Assembly: GCA_947498325.1 (NCBI GenBank) | Contig: CANMKE010000001.1 | Location: 124,001-188,000, forward strand | DNA length: 64,000 bases | Reading direction: 5' to 3' | From: an uncultured Persicobacter sp. | GTDB lineage: Bacteria; Bacteroidota; Bacteroidia; Cytophagales; Cyclobacteriaceae | In this document: positions 7,719-16,372 of the stretch, piece by piece | How the letters are laid out: every line of letters starts with the position of its first letter | Position numbering within the stretch: position 1 is the first letter of the stretch | Position numbers and translations under genes: made by a program | The notes under the pieces: model-generated | Seen by the model: only the letters and a program-made list of their open reading frames with translations | Told to the model about the DNA's origin: nothing | The model's database searches: none

Positions 7719-9938
7719 ATGAAAAAATTCTTATTCATTGTCAGTTTGTTGTGCCCTTATGTTTTGTTTGCGCAGGCCATCGAGGGGACGGTAACTGATA
7801 AAAATCAACAGCCATTGGTGGGGGCGAGCGTATTTTGGCTCAATACCACCACGGGCACCATGACCGATGAACATGGTCAATTTTCGATAAAATCGATCGA
7901 CCCATCGCATCAAAAGCTGGTGGCTACATATATGGGCTATTTCGCTGATACGATTACGATCAATAATCAAAAATCGGTAAATTTTGAACTGCAAGCCTCC
8001 AAGGTTTTGGACGAAGTAGTGGTTTCTGATCAGCGAGATGGGGTAATCATGTCCAACCTTACGCCGATCAAAACGCAACAGATCACCCGAACAGAGTTGG
8101 GCAAATCGGCTTGTTGTGATCTGGCGGGTTGCTTCGAGACGCAGATCGCCATTCAGCCCCAAACGACCAATGTGGTGACCAATGCCAAGGAGTTGCGTAT
8201 TTTAGGACTTTCAGGGGTTTATAATCAAGTGTTGGTCAATGGGCTACCGATGATCCAAGGTTTGAGTTATACCTATGGCATCAGCAGTATTCCTGGGACG
8301 TTGGTCGAAAATATCTCGATATCCAAGGGAGCGAACAGTGTTCTACAAGGTTTTGAAAGCATCAGCGGGCAGATCAATGTGGCGACCCTGAAACCTTCAG
8401 AAGCGGACAAATTTTTCTTCAATGCCTACGTCAATAGCTTTTCAGAAAAGCAGTTGAATACACATTTTAGCTTGAAGAAAGGCAAGTGGAGTAATCTGAC
8501 GGCGGTTCATGCGGTTTTTCCTGCGAATGATTTTGATCGGGATGGGGATCAGTTTTTGGATGTGCCAAAAATCCGTCGCTATTTGATTTCCAATGATTTG
8601 CAGTATGGCAATGAGCGCGATTGGGGTTGGCATAGTCGGGTAGGTCTGCGCTATGTGGACGAACAGCGGGTCGGTGGTCAGGTGAATTTCAACGAAAAAA
8701 CAGATCAGGGAAGTACGGCGGTTTATGGTCAGTTGGTGAATATGCAACAGCCCGAGGTTTGGACAAAAACAGGTTTTCGATTGAATGATCAACATCATTT
8801 TGTGTTGATGGCGTCGAGCTTTCATCAGGATCAGAATGCCTATTTCGGAACGGTAAAATATGATGCGCAACAGACGAATTTTTATGGTAATGTCCAATAT
8901 GAGTTGAATTATGCGGACCATTCACTGAAGACAGGCTTCAGCTACCGACATCTGAATTTATCGGAGCAAATTGATTTTACGGAGAATACCTTGAATCGAA
9001 CCTATGACGGTCATTATCTGAAGGATGAACATATTGCAGGGGGATTTATCGAAAATACACTGAAGCTGTTTGATGGAAAATTGACTTGGCTGGCGGGTGT
9101 TCGGATGGATCACCACAATCAATTTGGGTGGATGTTTACGCCTCGCACGCTGTTGAAATATGATGTTTCACCAAACAGTGTGATCCGCGCGAATGTGGGG
9201 ACGGGGTGGCGTACAGCGAATATTTTTAGTGAGAACATCAACCTGTTGGCAAGCTCCCGAAATGTGATCTTCTCTTCGGAGCTAAAACCTGAACAGGCAT
9301 TGAACACGGGGCTTAATTTTACTCAAAAATTCGAGAATGATCAAGCGTCGGGCTTTGTCAGTGCAGACCTTTACCGAACGGATTTCAATAATCAGATCTT
9401 TCCCGATTACGACAGTTCGCCGACCGAAGCACGGATTGAAAACTTTGATGGCAAAAGCGTAAGCAATGCATTTCAATTGGAATTTTTCGTCAAGCTATGG
9501 CAACAGTTTGAGTTCAAAACGGGCTACCGCTATTTAGATGTGTACCGAGAGATTGAAGGCGAAAAAGTGGCGTTACCTTTCAACCCACAACACAAGACGG
9601 TTACCACGCTCGGATATAAACCTTTATCCCAAAAATATCATATCGATATGAATATTCATTGGTACGATCGACAACGCCTGCCCAACACCCAAAGTAATCC
9701 TGTGGAGTTTCAGCGCCCTGATTATTCGGACCCTTTCACGACGGTGAATATGCAGTTCACCTACAATTTCAAGGAATTTGAATTTTATGGTGGTTGCGAG
9801 AATATCTTCGATTTTCGTCAGAAACAGCCAATTGTGGGTTGGCAGGATCCTTTTGGCCCTTATTTCGATACGAGCTCGGTTTGGGGCCCGACCCGTGGAC
9901 GGGAATTTTATGTGGGGATGCGGTTCCGTGTGCCGTGA
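7719..9938 (+). CDS. TonB-dependent receptor of the metal-associated type
   Basis: 739 aa outer-membrane receptor. Signal peptide 1-18 (cut after FAQ), carboxypeptidase-regulatory-like domain at about 20-95 (GTVTDKNQQPLVGASVFW ... ATYMGYF), plug at about 105-230 and a beta-barrel ending in an aromatic strand (GREFYVGMRFRVP). The plug contains ACCDLAGCFETQ (131-142), with C132, C133 and C138; a Cys-bearing loop at this point is known from receptors that sit beside HMA proteins and copper or other metal genes in Bacteroidota. Import of a metal or metallophore powered by TonB/ExbBD is inferred. A porin follows 125 bp later, after a REP-like element and a hairpin. Confidence 0.9.
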   Translation: MKKFLFIVSLLCPYVLFAQAIEGTVTDKNQQPLVGASVFWLNTTTGTMTDEHGQFSIKSIDPSHQKLVATYMGYFADTITINNQKSVNFELQASKVLDEVVVSDQRDGVIMSNLTPIKTQQITRTELGKSACCDLAGCFETQIAIQPQTTNVVTNAKELRILGLSGVYNQVLVNGLPMIQGLSYTYGISSIPGTLVENISISKGANSVLQGFESISGQINVATLKPSEADKFFFNAYVNSFSEKQLNTHFSLKKGKWSNLTAVHAVFPANDFDRDGDQFLDVPKIRRYLISNDLQYGNERDWGWHSRVGLRYVDEQRVGGQVNFNEKTDQGSTAVYGQLVNMQQPEVWTKTGFRLNDQHHFVLMASSFHQDQNAYFGTVKYDAQQTNFYGNVQYELNYADHSLKTGFSYRHLNLSEQIDFTENTLNRTYDGHYLKDEHIAGGFIENTLKLFDGKLTWLAGVRMDHHNQFGWMFTPRTLLKYDVSPNSVIRANVGTGWRTANIFSENINLLASSRNVIFSSELKPEQALNTGLNFTQKFENDQASGFVSADLYRTDFNNQIFPDYDSSPTEARIENFDGKSVSNAFQLEFFVKLWQQFEFKTGYRYLDVYREIEGEKVALPFNPQHKTVTTLGYKPLSQKYHIDMNIHWYDRQRLPNTQSNPVEFQRPDYSDPFTTVNMQFTYNFKEFEFYGGCENIFDFRQKQPIVGWQDPFGPYFDTSSVWGPTRGREFYVGMRFRVP

Positions 9939-9956
9939 TATTTCCATTATTGTAAT

Positions 9957-9979
9957 ACCAGGGCATGGCCTGGTGCTAC
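9957..9979 (-). repeat. GTAG-headed REP-like palindrome, CCATGC-core copy
   Basis: On the minus strand: GTAG, CA, then CCAGGCCATGCCCTGG, a near-palindrome with one mismatched pair. Same architecture as the elements at 6965 and 12651, but in reverse orientation. Confidence 0.65.
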
Positions 9980-10027
9980 GTGGGTGATATTTATAAATGA
10001 AGCACAAAACCTTGGGATGAATTTCAC

Positions 10028-10053
10028 ATAAATAAGATTGACGTCTTATTTAT
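10028..10053 (+). promoter_or_regulatory. 10-bp perfect hairpin just before the porin start
   Basis: ATAAATAAGA (10028-10037) pairs with TCTTATTTAT (10044-10053), followed by TTTTT. The T tract suggests a terminator for the receptor gene, but the porin ATG is only 10 bp further on. Either the porin is read through, or the hairpin lies in its 5' UTR. Confidence 0.5.
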
Positions 10054-10063
10054 TTTTATACCA

Positions 10064-11164
10064 ATGACCCCAACACGCCTAAACCTTCTGCTCTTTTCGC
10101 TTCTTTGTTTTTCATTCTTCGAAACAAAAGCACAAGATGAACCTCAAAGCTATCAGCTGACCCTCGGGGCTTATGCCGAAAGCTTTTATGTTTATGATTT
10201 CAATGAACCCGAAGGGGGAGTGCGACAGCCCTTCTTCTTTAATCACAATCGGCACAATGAGTTCAATGTGAATATGGGGCTGATTCGTGTGGACTTGGAT
10301 CATGAAAAGTATCGGGCGAAATTGGCACTTCAGGCGGGAACCTATCCGCAGGATAACTATGCGGCAGAGCAGGATTTGCTGAAAAATATCTTTGAAGCAA
10401 ATGTCGGGGTTTCTTTGAATAATAATAACAGCCTTTGGCTGGATGCGGGGATCATGCCTTCGCATTTGGGCTTTGAGAGCCCTTTTGCGATGGACAACCC
10501 GACGATGACACGCTCTTTGTCCGCTGAAAATTCACCTTACTTTCTGACCGGTGTCAAGCTGACTTTTAATCCGACCGAGCGATTGACTTTGGCGGGATTG
10601 GTGGTCAATGGTTGGCAGAGAATCACTCGGGTGGAAGGTAACTCCTTACCGTCTTTTGGTACGCAGGTACAATATCAATTTTCGGAGAAAGTGATGCTCA
10701 ATTGGAGCACTTTTATCGGTTCTGATTTTCCTGATGCCGAACGACGTATGCGCTATTTTAACGACCTTTATTTACAGTTTCAATGGTCGAAATTTTCCTT
10801 AATTACTGGCTTTGATATTGGTATTCAACAAAAAGAAAAGGGTAGCGAGGACTATGACATTTGGTGGGTGCCGACGCTGATCGCTCAATATCGTCTGCAT
10901 GAAAAATGGCAGATGGCAGTGCGTGGCGAGTATTTTTATGATGAAAAGGAAGTGATTATTTCTTCCATTTCCCCCGATGGCTTTCAGACCGCAGGGCTAT
11001 CGTTCAATATCGATTATTTGCCGAGCGATCACATTATCTGTCGGTTGGAAGGGCGATGGTTACAGAGCATGGACATGATTTTTGAGAAGGAAGGTAATCT
11101 CAGGGATTATAATCTTTTTGTGGGAACATCAATTGCCATGAGGATTGGGGAACGGTTGAAATAA
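10064..11164 (+). CDS. Outer-membrane beta-barrel porin (BBP2/OmpL-like)
   Basis: 366 aa with a signal peptide (cut after TKA, residue 23). The remainder alternates polar and hydrophobic residues in strand-length units. It has the features of the putative beta-barrel porin-2 family: an early 'YAESFYVYDFN' strand, HNEFNVNMGLIRVDLD, then the loop LDAGIMPSHLGFESPFAMDN and SPYFLTGVKLTFNPTERL. Such porins pass small solutes or act with neighbouring receptors. Position after the TonB receptor suggests a shared role in metal or ligand handling, which is only contextual. No plug or periplasmic domain is seen. Confidence 0.8.
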   Translation: MTPTRLNLLLFSLLCFSFFETKAQDEPQSYQLTLGAYAESFYVYDFNEPEGGVRQPFFFNHNRHNEFNVNMGLIRVDLDHEKYRAKLALQAGTYPQDNYAAEQDLLKNIFEANVGVSLNNNNSLWLDAGIMPSHLGFESPFAMDNPTMTRSLSAENSPYFLTGVKLTFNPTERLTLAGLVVNGWQRITRVEGNSLPSFGTQVQYQFSEKVMLNWSTFIGSDFPDAERRMRYFNDLYLQFQWSKFSLITGFDIGIQQKEKGSEDYDIWWVPTLIAQYRLHEKWQMAVRGEYFYDEKEVIISSISPDGFQTAGLSFNIDYLPSDHIICRLEGRWLQSMDMIFEKEGNLRDYNLFVGTSIAMRIGERLK

Positions 11165-11204
11165 TTTCCCTATCTTTATTTTACCATAAAACCAAAACCT
11201 TAAA

Positions 11205-12629
11205 ATGCCTACCACCGACCATAAATTCCATTTGGAAAATACCTATAAAAATCTTCCCGCTTCTTTTTATAGCTTTCAATCGCCTGTGCCTGTTGCCAAC
11301 CCCAAAACAGTGCTTTATAATCAAGAATTAGCCCATGCTTTGGGTCTTGATTTCCAAGAATCTATAGCGGAATATTTTTCAGGAAATCAACCCATTGAAG
11401 GGGCTCAGCCTTTGGCACAAGCCTATGCAGGGCATCAATTCGGGCATTTCACGATGTTGGGTGATGGCCGTGCGATCTTGTTAGGGGAGCAGGTTACCCC
11501 CGATCAAAAACGAGTGGATATTCAGTTGAAAGGTGCTGGTCGGACGCCTTATTCCCGACAGGGTGATGGTCGTGCGACGCTCTATTCCATGTTGAGAGAA
11601 TACCTGATCAGTGAAGCAATGCACCATTTGGGTATCCCGACCACCCGAAGCTTAGCGGTGGTTGCTACGGGTGAAAAAGTGTTTCGTGGAGAGCATCATG
11701 ATGGAGCTATTTTAACCCGAATTGCAGGCAGTCATCTGCGGGTTGGGACCTTCGAATATGCCCGAAATGTCCGCACTTTAGAAGAGCTTCAGGCATTGAT
11801 TGATTATACCATTGAACGACATTATCCCGACCTGAAAAATGCAGAAAACCCTACGCTCGGATTGCTTGAAACCGTGATGGATCGACAGATTGATTTGATC
11901 GTCGATTGGATGCGGGTGGGCTTCATCCATGGGGTGATGAACACGGATAATATGAGTATTGCGGGCGAAACGATCGATTATGGACCATGCGCTTTCATGA
12001 ATGCCTATGATCCGAAAACGGTCTTTAGTTCGATTGATACGCAGGGCCGATATGCCTATGGAAATCAGCCCAATATTGCTTTGTGGAATATCGTCGCCTT
12101 TGCCAATGCGCTCTTGCCATTGATCGCCAACGACGAGGATCAATCCATCAAAAAGGCACAAAAAGTAATTGATGGCTTTAAGGCTAAATTCTCCCAAAAA
12201 TGGACTCAAATGATGTTCGGTAAATTGGGATTGACGCAAGTCGAAGATAAGGACAAGTCTTTGGTTGACCGCCTGTTGGCTTTAATGGAAAAGTACAAAC
12301 CGGATTATACCCAAACCTTCTTAGCATTGCAGGAAGATCGGGGCTTTGAAACTGCATTATTTCAAGCCGAAGAGTTTAAACAATGGAAGCAGGATTGGAA
12401 CCGCCTTTCTCCCGATAAATCTTGGATGAAAAAATACAATCCGAACATCATTCCCCGAAATCATTGGGTTGAAGATGCATTGAATTCCGCTGTGGAAGGC
12501 GATATCCAACCGTTCAATGAGTTGATGGAGCGTTTGTCGCAACCTTATGGAGAGCATCCCGAAGGTGTTCGGTTTGAGATGATGGATGAAGGGATTGATA
12601 GAGGTTATCAGACATTTTGTGGGACGTGA
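11205..12629 (+). CDS. selO: Protein adenylyltransferase SelO (YdiU/UPF0061)
   Basis: 474 aa pseudokinase-fold enzyme that transfers AMP from ATP to Ser/Thr/Tyr hydroxyls of target proteins, linked to oxidative-stress responses. The signature stretches are intact: AQAYAGHQFGHFTMLGDGRA (71-90), IQLKGAGRTPYSRQGDGRAT (106-125) and HGVMNTDNMSIAGETIDYGP (242-261). Asp248, Asn249 and Asp258 match the catalytic/metal residues Asp252, Asn253 and Asp262 of the Pseudomonas enzyme in order and spacing. Some SelO proteins carry selenocysteine near the C-terminus; here the end reads FCGT with an ordinary Cys. It follows the porin by 40 bp and may share its transcript. Confidence 0.96.
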   Translation: MPTTDHKFHLENTYKNLPASFYSFQSPVPVANPKTVLYNQELAHALGLDFQESIAEYFSGNQPIEGAQPLAQAYAGHQFGHFTMLGDGRAILLGEQVTPDQKRVDIQLKGAGRTPYSRQGDGRATLYSMLREYLISEAMHHLGIPTTRSLAVVATGEKVFRGEHHDGAILTRIAGSHLRVGTFEYARNVRTLEELQALIDYTIERHYPDLKNAENPTLGLLETVMDRQIDLIVDWMRVGFIHGVMNTDNMSIAGETIDYGPCAFMNAYDPKTVFSSIDTQGRYAYGNQPNIALWNIVAFANALLPLIANDEDQSIKKAQKVIDGFKAKFSQKWTQMMFGKLGLTQVEDKDKSLVDRLLALMEKYKPDYTQTFLALQEDRGFETALFQAEEFKQWKQDWNRLSPDKSWMKKYNPNIIPRNHWVEDALNSAVEGDIQPFNELMERLSQPYGEHPEGVRFEMMDEGIDRGYQTFCGT

Positions 12630-12650
12630 TGTTAATTCAAATATGATCAT

Positions 12651-12675
12651 GTAGCGTCAAGGCATGCCTTGACGC
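12651..12675 (+). repeat. GTAG-headed REP-like palindrome, 22-bp perfect
   Basis: GTAG (12651-12654) overlaps a perfect 22-bp palindrome (12654-12675) with a GGCATGCC centre. A T-rich tract follows, so it may also terminate selO transcription. Confidence 0.8.
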
Positions 12676-12704
12676 ATTTTATTTTTCAATAACCAATTTT
12701 TTAA

Positions 12705-13958
12705 ATGATGAAACAGTTTTCAGTCTTTGCCTTTATCTTTTTATCAATACCTGCATTTTCACAAGAGTTTCAAGTGTTGAATCCTGTTGAAGTAAGGCTC
12801 CTTGATATAAGTTCAGAAGGAGCGAAGAAACTTGAGGAAGACATTAAAACTTTTAGCCTAATTTGCGAAAAGTTAGCAAATGGGGTGAAGGAAAAGCAAT
12901 TGTCAGAACAGGAGCGAGATCTTTATCAAAATTTTAATGAAACTCAAGAAAATTATTGGGATATAATTGGAGATGGATGCAGTTGGTATTGTTCAGGAGG
13001 GCCCAAAGAAGTTACAGGATCAAGCTTTCTAAAATCACAAGGTAAAGTTAATTATGCACCTTCCAATGCACATGATTTGAACTATAAAAATGCGTGGGTT
13101 GAAGGGGTTGAAGGGGTTGATGGTTATGGGATTGGAGAATATTTGGAATATACTTTTGATGCATCATCACCAAGGGTTAATAAAATTATTGTTGTCAATG
13201 GTTATGTGAAAAGTAAGACGGCATGGGAAAATAATTCTCGTGTAAAAAAATTGAAAGTTTATCTTGACGATCAACCTTATGCCATATTGAATTTGCAGGA
13301 TGTTCGAGCAGAACAGACCTTCGCCGTAGATCCAATAGGGAATAATGGTATAGAAGATGTGGAGGCACTAAAAAAGAAGCCTGATTGGAAACTGAAATTC
13401 GAAATCATGGAAGTTTATAAAGGGCAGAAATATGATGATGTAGCTATTTCTGAGATATATTTTGATGGCTTAGATGTTCATTGTTTTGCAAAAGGAACGA
13501 AGATTCAAATGGCTGAACACTTGACCAAGAATATTGAGGATTTGAAGGTTGGGGATCTGGTTCAGTATATGGATTCGGAAGAAGGGAAACTGAAGTCGAC
13601 TAAGGTTTTACAATTGGAAAAGGCATTACATTGTGGGTTGGTGACATATCAGTTTGAGAGTGGTTTAATGGTGACTGCAACCAAAGATCACCCTTTCAAA
13701 GTTCGAGGAAAGGGTTGGGTGTCTCTAAAACCAAATCAATCCAAACAATATAAAGGATTTGGAAATATTGATCAGGTAGCAATAGGAGATGAGTTTATAT
13801 CTTCAAATGGAACTCAAAAATTAGTAGAGATCAAATATTTGGAGGGGCAACAGGAAACCTATACGATTTCAAAATTAAGTGATGGAGATAATTTTATTGC
13901 TAATGGTTTGATCGTTGGTGTTGAAGAACTCGAGCATTCGGGCTTGAGTACAAAGTAA
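12705..13958 (+). CDS. Secreted NADase-type glycan-binding/Hint protein without a toxin domain
   Basis: 417 aa. A signal peptide (1-20, cut after FSQ) is followed by a helical region (35-85), then a discoidin-like domain at about 90-257: GDGCSWYCSGG, then NAHDLNYKNAWVEG and GYGIGEYLEYTF. This pattern is known from proteins annotated 'NADase-type glycan-binding'. Cys260 opens a Hint (hedgehog/intein) domain: CFAKGTKI (260-267), IEDLKVGDLV, block B TKDHPF (326-331), and NFIANGLIVG (396-405). Hint domains cleave the chain before their first Cys. Usually a toxin follows, but here only about 12 residues remain. Release or lipid-type modification of the binding domain is a possible function, not demonstrated. 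Confidence 0.75.
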   Translation: MMKQFSVFAFIFLSIPAFSQEFQVLNPVEVRLLDISSEGAKKLEEDIKTFSLICEKLANGVKEKQLSEQERDLYQNFNETQENYWDIIGDGCSWYCSGGPKEVTGSSFLKSQGKVNYAPSNAHDLNYKNAWVEGVEGVDGYGIGEYLEYTFDASSPRVNKIIVVNGYVKSKTAWENNSRVKKLKVYLDDQPYAILNLQDVRAEQTFAVDPIGNNGIEDVEALKKKPDWKLKFEIMEVYKGQKYDDVAISEIYFDGLDVHCFAKGTKIQMAEHLTKNIEDLKVGDLVQYMDSEEGKLKSTKVLQLEKALHCGLVTYQFESGLMVTATKDHPFKVRGKGWVSLKPNQSKQYKGFGNIDQVAIGDEFISSNGTQKLVEIKYLEGQQETYTISKLSDGDNFIANGLIVGVEELEHSGLSTK

Positions 13959-13970
13959 TTTTTATCCGTC

Positions 13971-14507
13971 ATGACCAAAAAAATCGCCATTCTCCGAGGC
14001 ATCAATGTAGGAGGCAAAAGAAAAATTCTGATGGCAGACCTGCGGTCTGTTTGTGAAGGTTTGGGTTGGACAGATGTGAAAACCTATATCCAGTCAGGAA
14101 ATGTGTTTTTTAAGTCGGATCGTTCGAATGCTGAATTGGAAATTGAGTTGGAGAAGGCGATCAAAGCACATTTTGGCTTTGATGTGCCCGTGATAATTCG
14201 GACTTCGCAAGAAATGGAAGGGATTGTCGAGCATAATCCATTTGTGAAGGATGCCGAAATCGCACAGTTACATTTGGTCTTTCTAAAAGAAGTACCGACG
14301 GCTACACAAATAGAAGAAGCATTGGTACATAATTTTGAGCCTGACCAATTCCATGTTGCGGGACAAGAGGTGTATTTATATTGTGCAGGGGCATATCACA
14401 AAACTAAAATGTCCAATAATTTTTTTGAGAAAAAGCTAAAGGTGGGGGCTACGACGCGGAATTGGAAAACGGTGCTGAAGTTGTTGGCGCTCAGTAAAAT
14501 GTGCTGA
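13971..14507 (+). CDS. DUF1697 domain protein
   Basis: 178 aa, the normal length. It shows the family wording at the start (KIAILRGINVGGKRKILMADLRSV), then YIQSGNVFFKSD, 'F.F.VPVIIRT' and a C-terminal K-hairpin MSNNFFEKKLKVGATTRNWKT. The family is widespread and small, of unknown biochemical function. It starts 12 bp after the Hint protein and could be co-transcribed, without any evident functional link. Confidence 0.9.
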   Translation: MTKKIAILRGINVGGKRKILMADLRSVCEGLGWTDVKTYIQSGNVFFKSDRSNAELEIELEKAIKAHFGFDVPVIIRTSQEMEGIVEHNPFVKDAEIAQLHLVFLKEVPTATQIEEALVHNFEPDQFHVAGQEVYLYCAGAYHKTKMSNNFFEKKLKVGATTRNWKTVLKLLALSKMC

Positions 14508-14591
14508 TGTGTTCCTTAGGTACGGGTGCCAATTATTGGGCTGATGGCTGGGGGGTATCAAACAAAGGAGTAAACAAATAATTTACTATTC

Positions 14592-15281
14592 ATGATCGCA
14601 TTAGTAACAGGAGCAAATAAAGGCATCGGGCACGAGGTTGCCCGACAGTTGGCCGAGCAGGGACATACCGTATTTTTAGGCAGTAGGGATTTGAAAAAAG
14701 GAGAGGAGGCTTTGGCTAAATTGTCAGACCCTAAAAATATGGAAGTGGTGCAGTTGGATGTTACCGACAGTGTTTCGATCCAAAACTGTTTGAAGGTCAT
14801 CGAACAGAAACATGGCCGTTTGGATATTTTGGTGAACAATGCGGGCGTCAATTATGATACGTGGCAAAATGTGGTCAATGCCGATTTATCCAATGTTAAA
14901 GAGACTTTTGATACCAACCTGTTTGGGGTTTGGGAGATGATTCAGACTTTTTTGCCTTTGATGCAGAAAAACGGATATGGTCGTATAGTGAATGTCAGCA
15001 GTGGAGCAGGCGCATGGTCGAGCCAAACAGGCGGAACGCCTGGCTATTCCTTGAGCAAGATTGCCTTGAATGCGTTGACGGTTCAATTCAACAATCATAT
15101 TCTTACAGAGGATATTTTGATCAATGCCGTTTGCCCTGGCTGGGTGAGAACAGATATGGGCGGAAGCTCTGCTACGCGCTCTGTGGCAGAAGGGGCCGAA
15201 ACGATCGTCTGGCTGTCGCAATTGCCAAGTGGTGGGCCTTCGGGGAAGTTTTTCAGGGATAAGGAGGTGATTGATTGGTGA
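14592..15281 (+). CDS. Short-chain dehydrogenase/reductase (carbonyl-reductase-like)
   Basis: 229 aa NAD(P)-dependent oxidoreductase. The Rossmann motif TGANKGIG is at residues 6-13, NNAG at about 85-88, the catalytic Ser in VNVSSGAG and the YSLSK Tyr-x-x-x-Lys pair at about residues 154-158. An Arg after the second beta-strand (GSRD) suggests preference for NADPH. The insert between the Ser and Tyr motifs resembles plant and animal carbonyl reductases. The substrate cannot be read from sequence. Monocistronic, followed by repeats. Confidence 0.9.
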   Translation: MIALVTGANKGIGHEVARQLAEQGHTVFLGSRDLKKGEEALAKLSDPKNMEVVQLDVTDSVSIQNCLKVIEQKHGRLDILVNNAGVNYDTWQNVVNADLSNVKETFDTNLFGVWEMIQTFLPLMQKNGYGRIVNVSSGAGAWSSQTGGTPGYSLSKIALNALTVQFNNHILTEDILINAVCPGWVRTDMGGSSATRSVAEGAETIVWLSQLPSGGPSGKFFRDKEVIDW

Positions 15282-15306
15282 GGTTGAGTAATGTCATCAA
15301 TATCCT

Positions 15307-15430
15307 GTAGAGACGTAATTATTTACGTCTAACACAATGGTGGTCTTTCAGGTTTTCCATTCTATTTATTCCAATTATTACGGGAGTCGTTAAGAATAAC
15401 GCCTCTACAAGCATTTCAAATTTAGGCCTG
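15307..15430 (+). repeat. Composite extragenic repeat, copy B (two opposed GTAGAG hairpins)
   Basis: Starts GTAGAGACGTAATTATTTAC, with arms AGACGTAA (15311-15318) and TTACGTCT (15323-15330), then TAACACA. A second hairpin, read on the minus strand from 15408 to 15383, again begins GTAGAGGCGTTA. The tail GCATTTCAAATTTA matches copy A at 1504-1620. Confidence 0.75.
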
Positions 15431-15437
15431 ATTTATC

Positions 15438-15465
15438 GCATCCGTACAGCTATCAAAATAATCTC
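15438..15465 (+). repeat. Dispersed GCATCCGTACAG...AATAATCTC element
   Basis: The same 28-bp wording with few differences occurs at 7573-7600, and inverted at 1446-1471. It abuts composite element copy B on its 3' side, just as the inverted copy precedes composite copy A. Confidence 0.65.
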
Positions 15466-15605
15466 AACATCTAATATCCGTTCTGCACTCAAAGAAATTC
15501 TATCGATTTTCCCGCGCTTTATTTTCAGATCCACTCGGAATCCGTTACCTTTCCTAATTAATGGTTTTTTGATGAAAAAAAGGTATTGCACCGATCTGAA
15601 ACCAT

Positions 15606-15619
15606 TATTGTTAACAATA
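15606..15619. promoter_or_regulatory. 14-bp perfect palindrome upstream of the sigma gene
   Basis: TATTGTTAACAATA is its own reverse complement and lies 31 bp before the sigma-factor ATG. Together with the following GAAT it resembles a stretch at 46491-46509 upstream of otsAB. It could be an operator or promoter element. Confidence 0.35.
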
Positions 15620-15650
15620 GAATGAAGAACCTAAACTTGATGATACAACT

Positions 15651-16232
15651 ATGAGCGAGCAACAACAAGAAGTTACTCAATTATTGAATTTGGCCAAGGA
15701 TGGAGCTGAGGACTTTGATGCTGGGAGGCTTTACGAGATGGTGTTTAGCCAAATGCACCAAATAGCAGAAAGTCTGTATCGTCGTGAACGCGCTGATCAT
15801 ACCCTGCAACCTACCATTTTGGTGAATGAGGCTTTTATGAGCTTGATCGGTCAGGATCATATCGACTGGAAATCTCGTGCCCACTTTTTTGCTGTTGGTG
15901 CGCAGGCAATCCGTCGAATTTTGATTCAGCATGCCCGAAAAAAGCACGCTTTGAAACGTGGAGGTGATTATACAAAAGTAGAGCTGGACAAGGCGGTGAA
16001 CATCCGTGAGGAAGAAGGCGATCAACTGTTAGCGATTGAAGAGGCTTTGAAAGAACTGGAATTGGTGCATGAGCGTCAGGCCAAAGTTGTAGAGATGAAG
16101 TTCTTTGCTGATATGAAAATGGAAGAAATTGCAACGGCTTTGGGGGTATCCAAACGTACTGTGGAGGTCGATTGGACGGTCGCCCGTGCTTGGCTCAAAC
16201 GCTATATGGCCGAGCAGTTGTTGAACGACTAA
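15651..16232 (+). CDS. ECF-type RNA polymerase sigma factor (Sig-70_X6/TIGR02999-like)
   Basis: 193 aa. Region 2 is at about 25-100 (LQPTILVNEAFMSLIG, DWKSRAHFFAVGAQAIRRIL, then HARKKHALKRGG). Region 4 is at about 125-190 with a helix-turn-helix MEEIATALGVSKRTVEVDWT. These phrases are diagnostic of the subfamily abundant in planctomycetes and acidobacteria, where the gene is often paired with a Ser/Thr kinase. No kinase and no anti-sigma factor are present here; the next genes are three membrane PH-domain proteins. It has its own terminator, so it is probably a single-gene unit. Its trigger is unknown. Confidence 0.9.
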   Translation: MSEQQQEVTQLLNLAKDGAEDFDAGRLYEMVFSQMHQIAESLYRRERADHTLQPTILVNEAFMSLIGQDHIDWKSRAHFFAVGAQAIRRILIQHARKKHALKRGGDYTKVELDKAVNIREEEGDQLLAIEEALKELELVHERQAKVVEMKFFADMKMEEIATALGVSKRTVEVDWTVARAWLKRYMAEQLLND

Positions 16233-16239
16233 GATATGG

Positions 16240-16269
16240 AAGCACATTGAGCAATCGGTGTGCTTTTTT
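16240..16269 (+). terminator. Terminator after the ECF sigma gene
   Basis: AAGCACATTG (16240-16249) pairs, with two G-U pairs, with CGGTGTGCTT (16256-16265), followed by T. Confidence 0.8.
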
Positions 16270-16372
16270 AATGTTTAATTTTTAAGGATCAGGGATTAAT
16301 GCTATAAGTATAGTTGTCTATTTTTAACCAGTTACTGAACTGAAAATAACTAATCATTAACCATTAACAAAA

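Larger units (their letters stand above)
15282..15650. other. Repeat-rich intergenic spacer before the ECF sigma gene
   Basis: Holds composite element copy B (15307-15430), the dispersed GCATCCGTACAG element (15438-15465) and a 14-bp palindrome (15606-15619) close to the sigma gene start. No coding frame of note. Confidence 0.75.

Noticed and set aside
12585-12629. Selenocysteine-type C-terminus in SelO
   Set aside because: The codon before Gly-Thr is a normal Cys codon and the next stop is TGA after Thr, so no recoding is needed.
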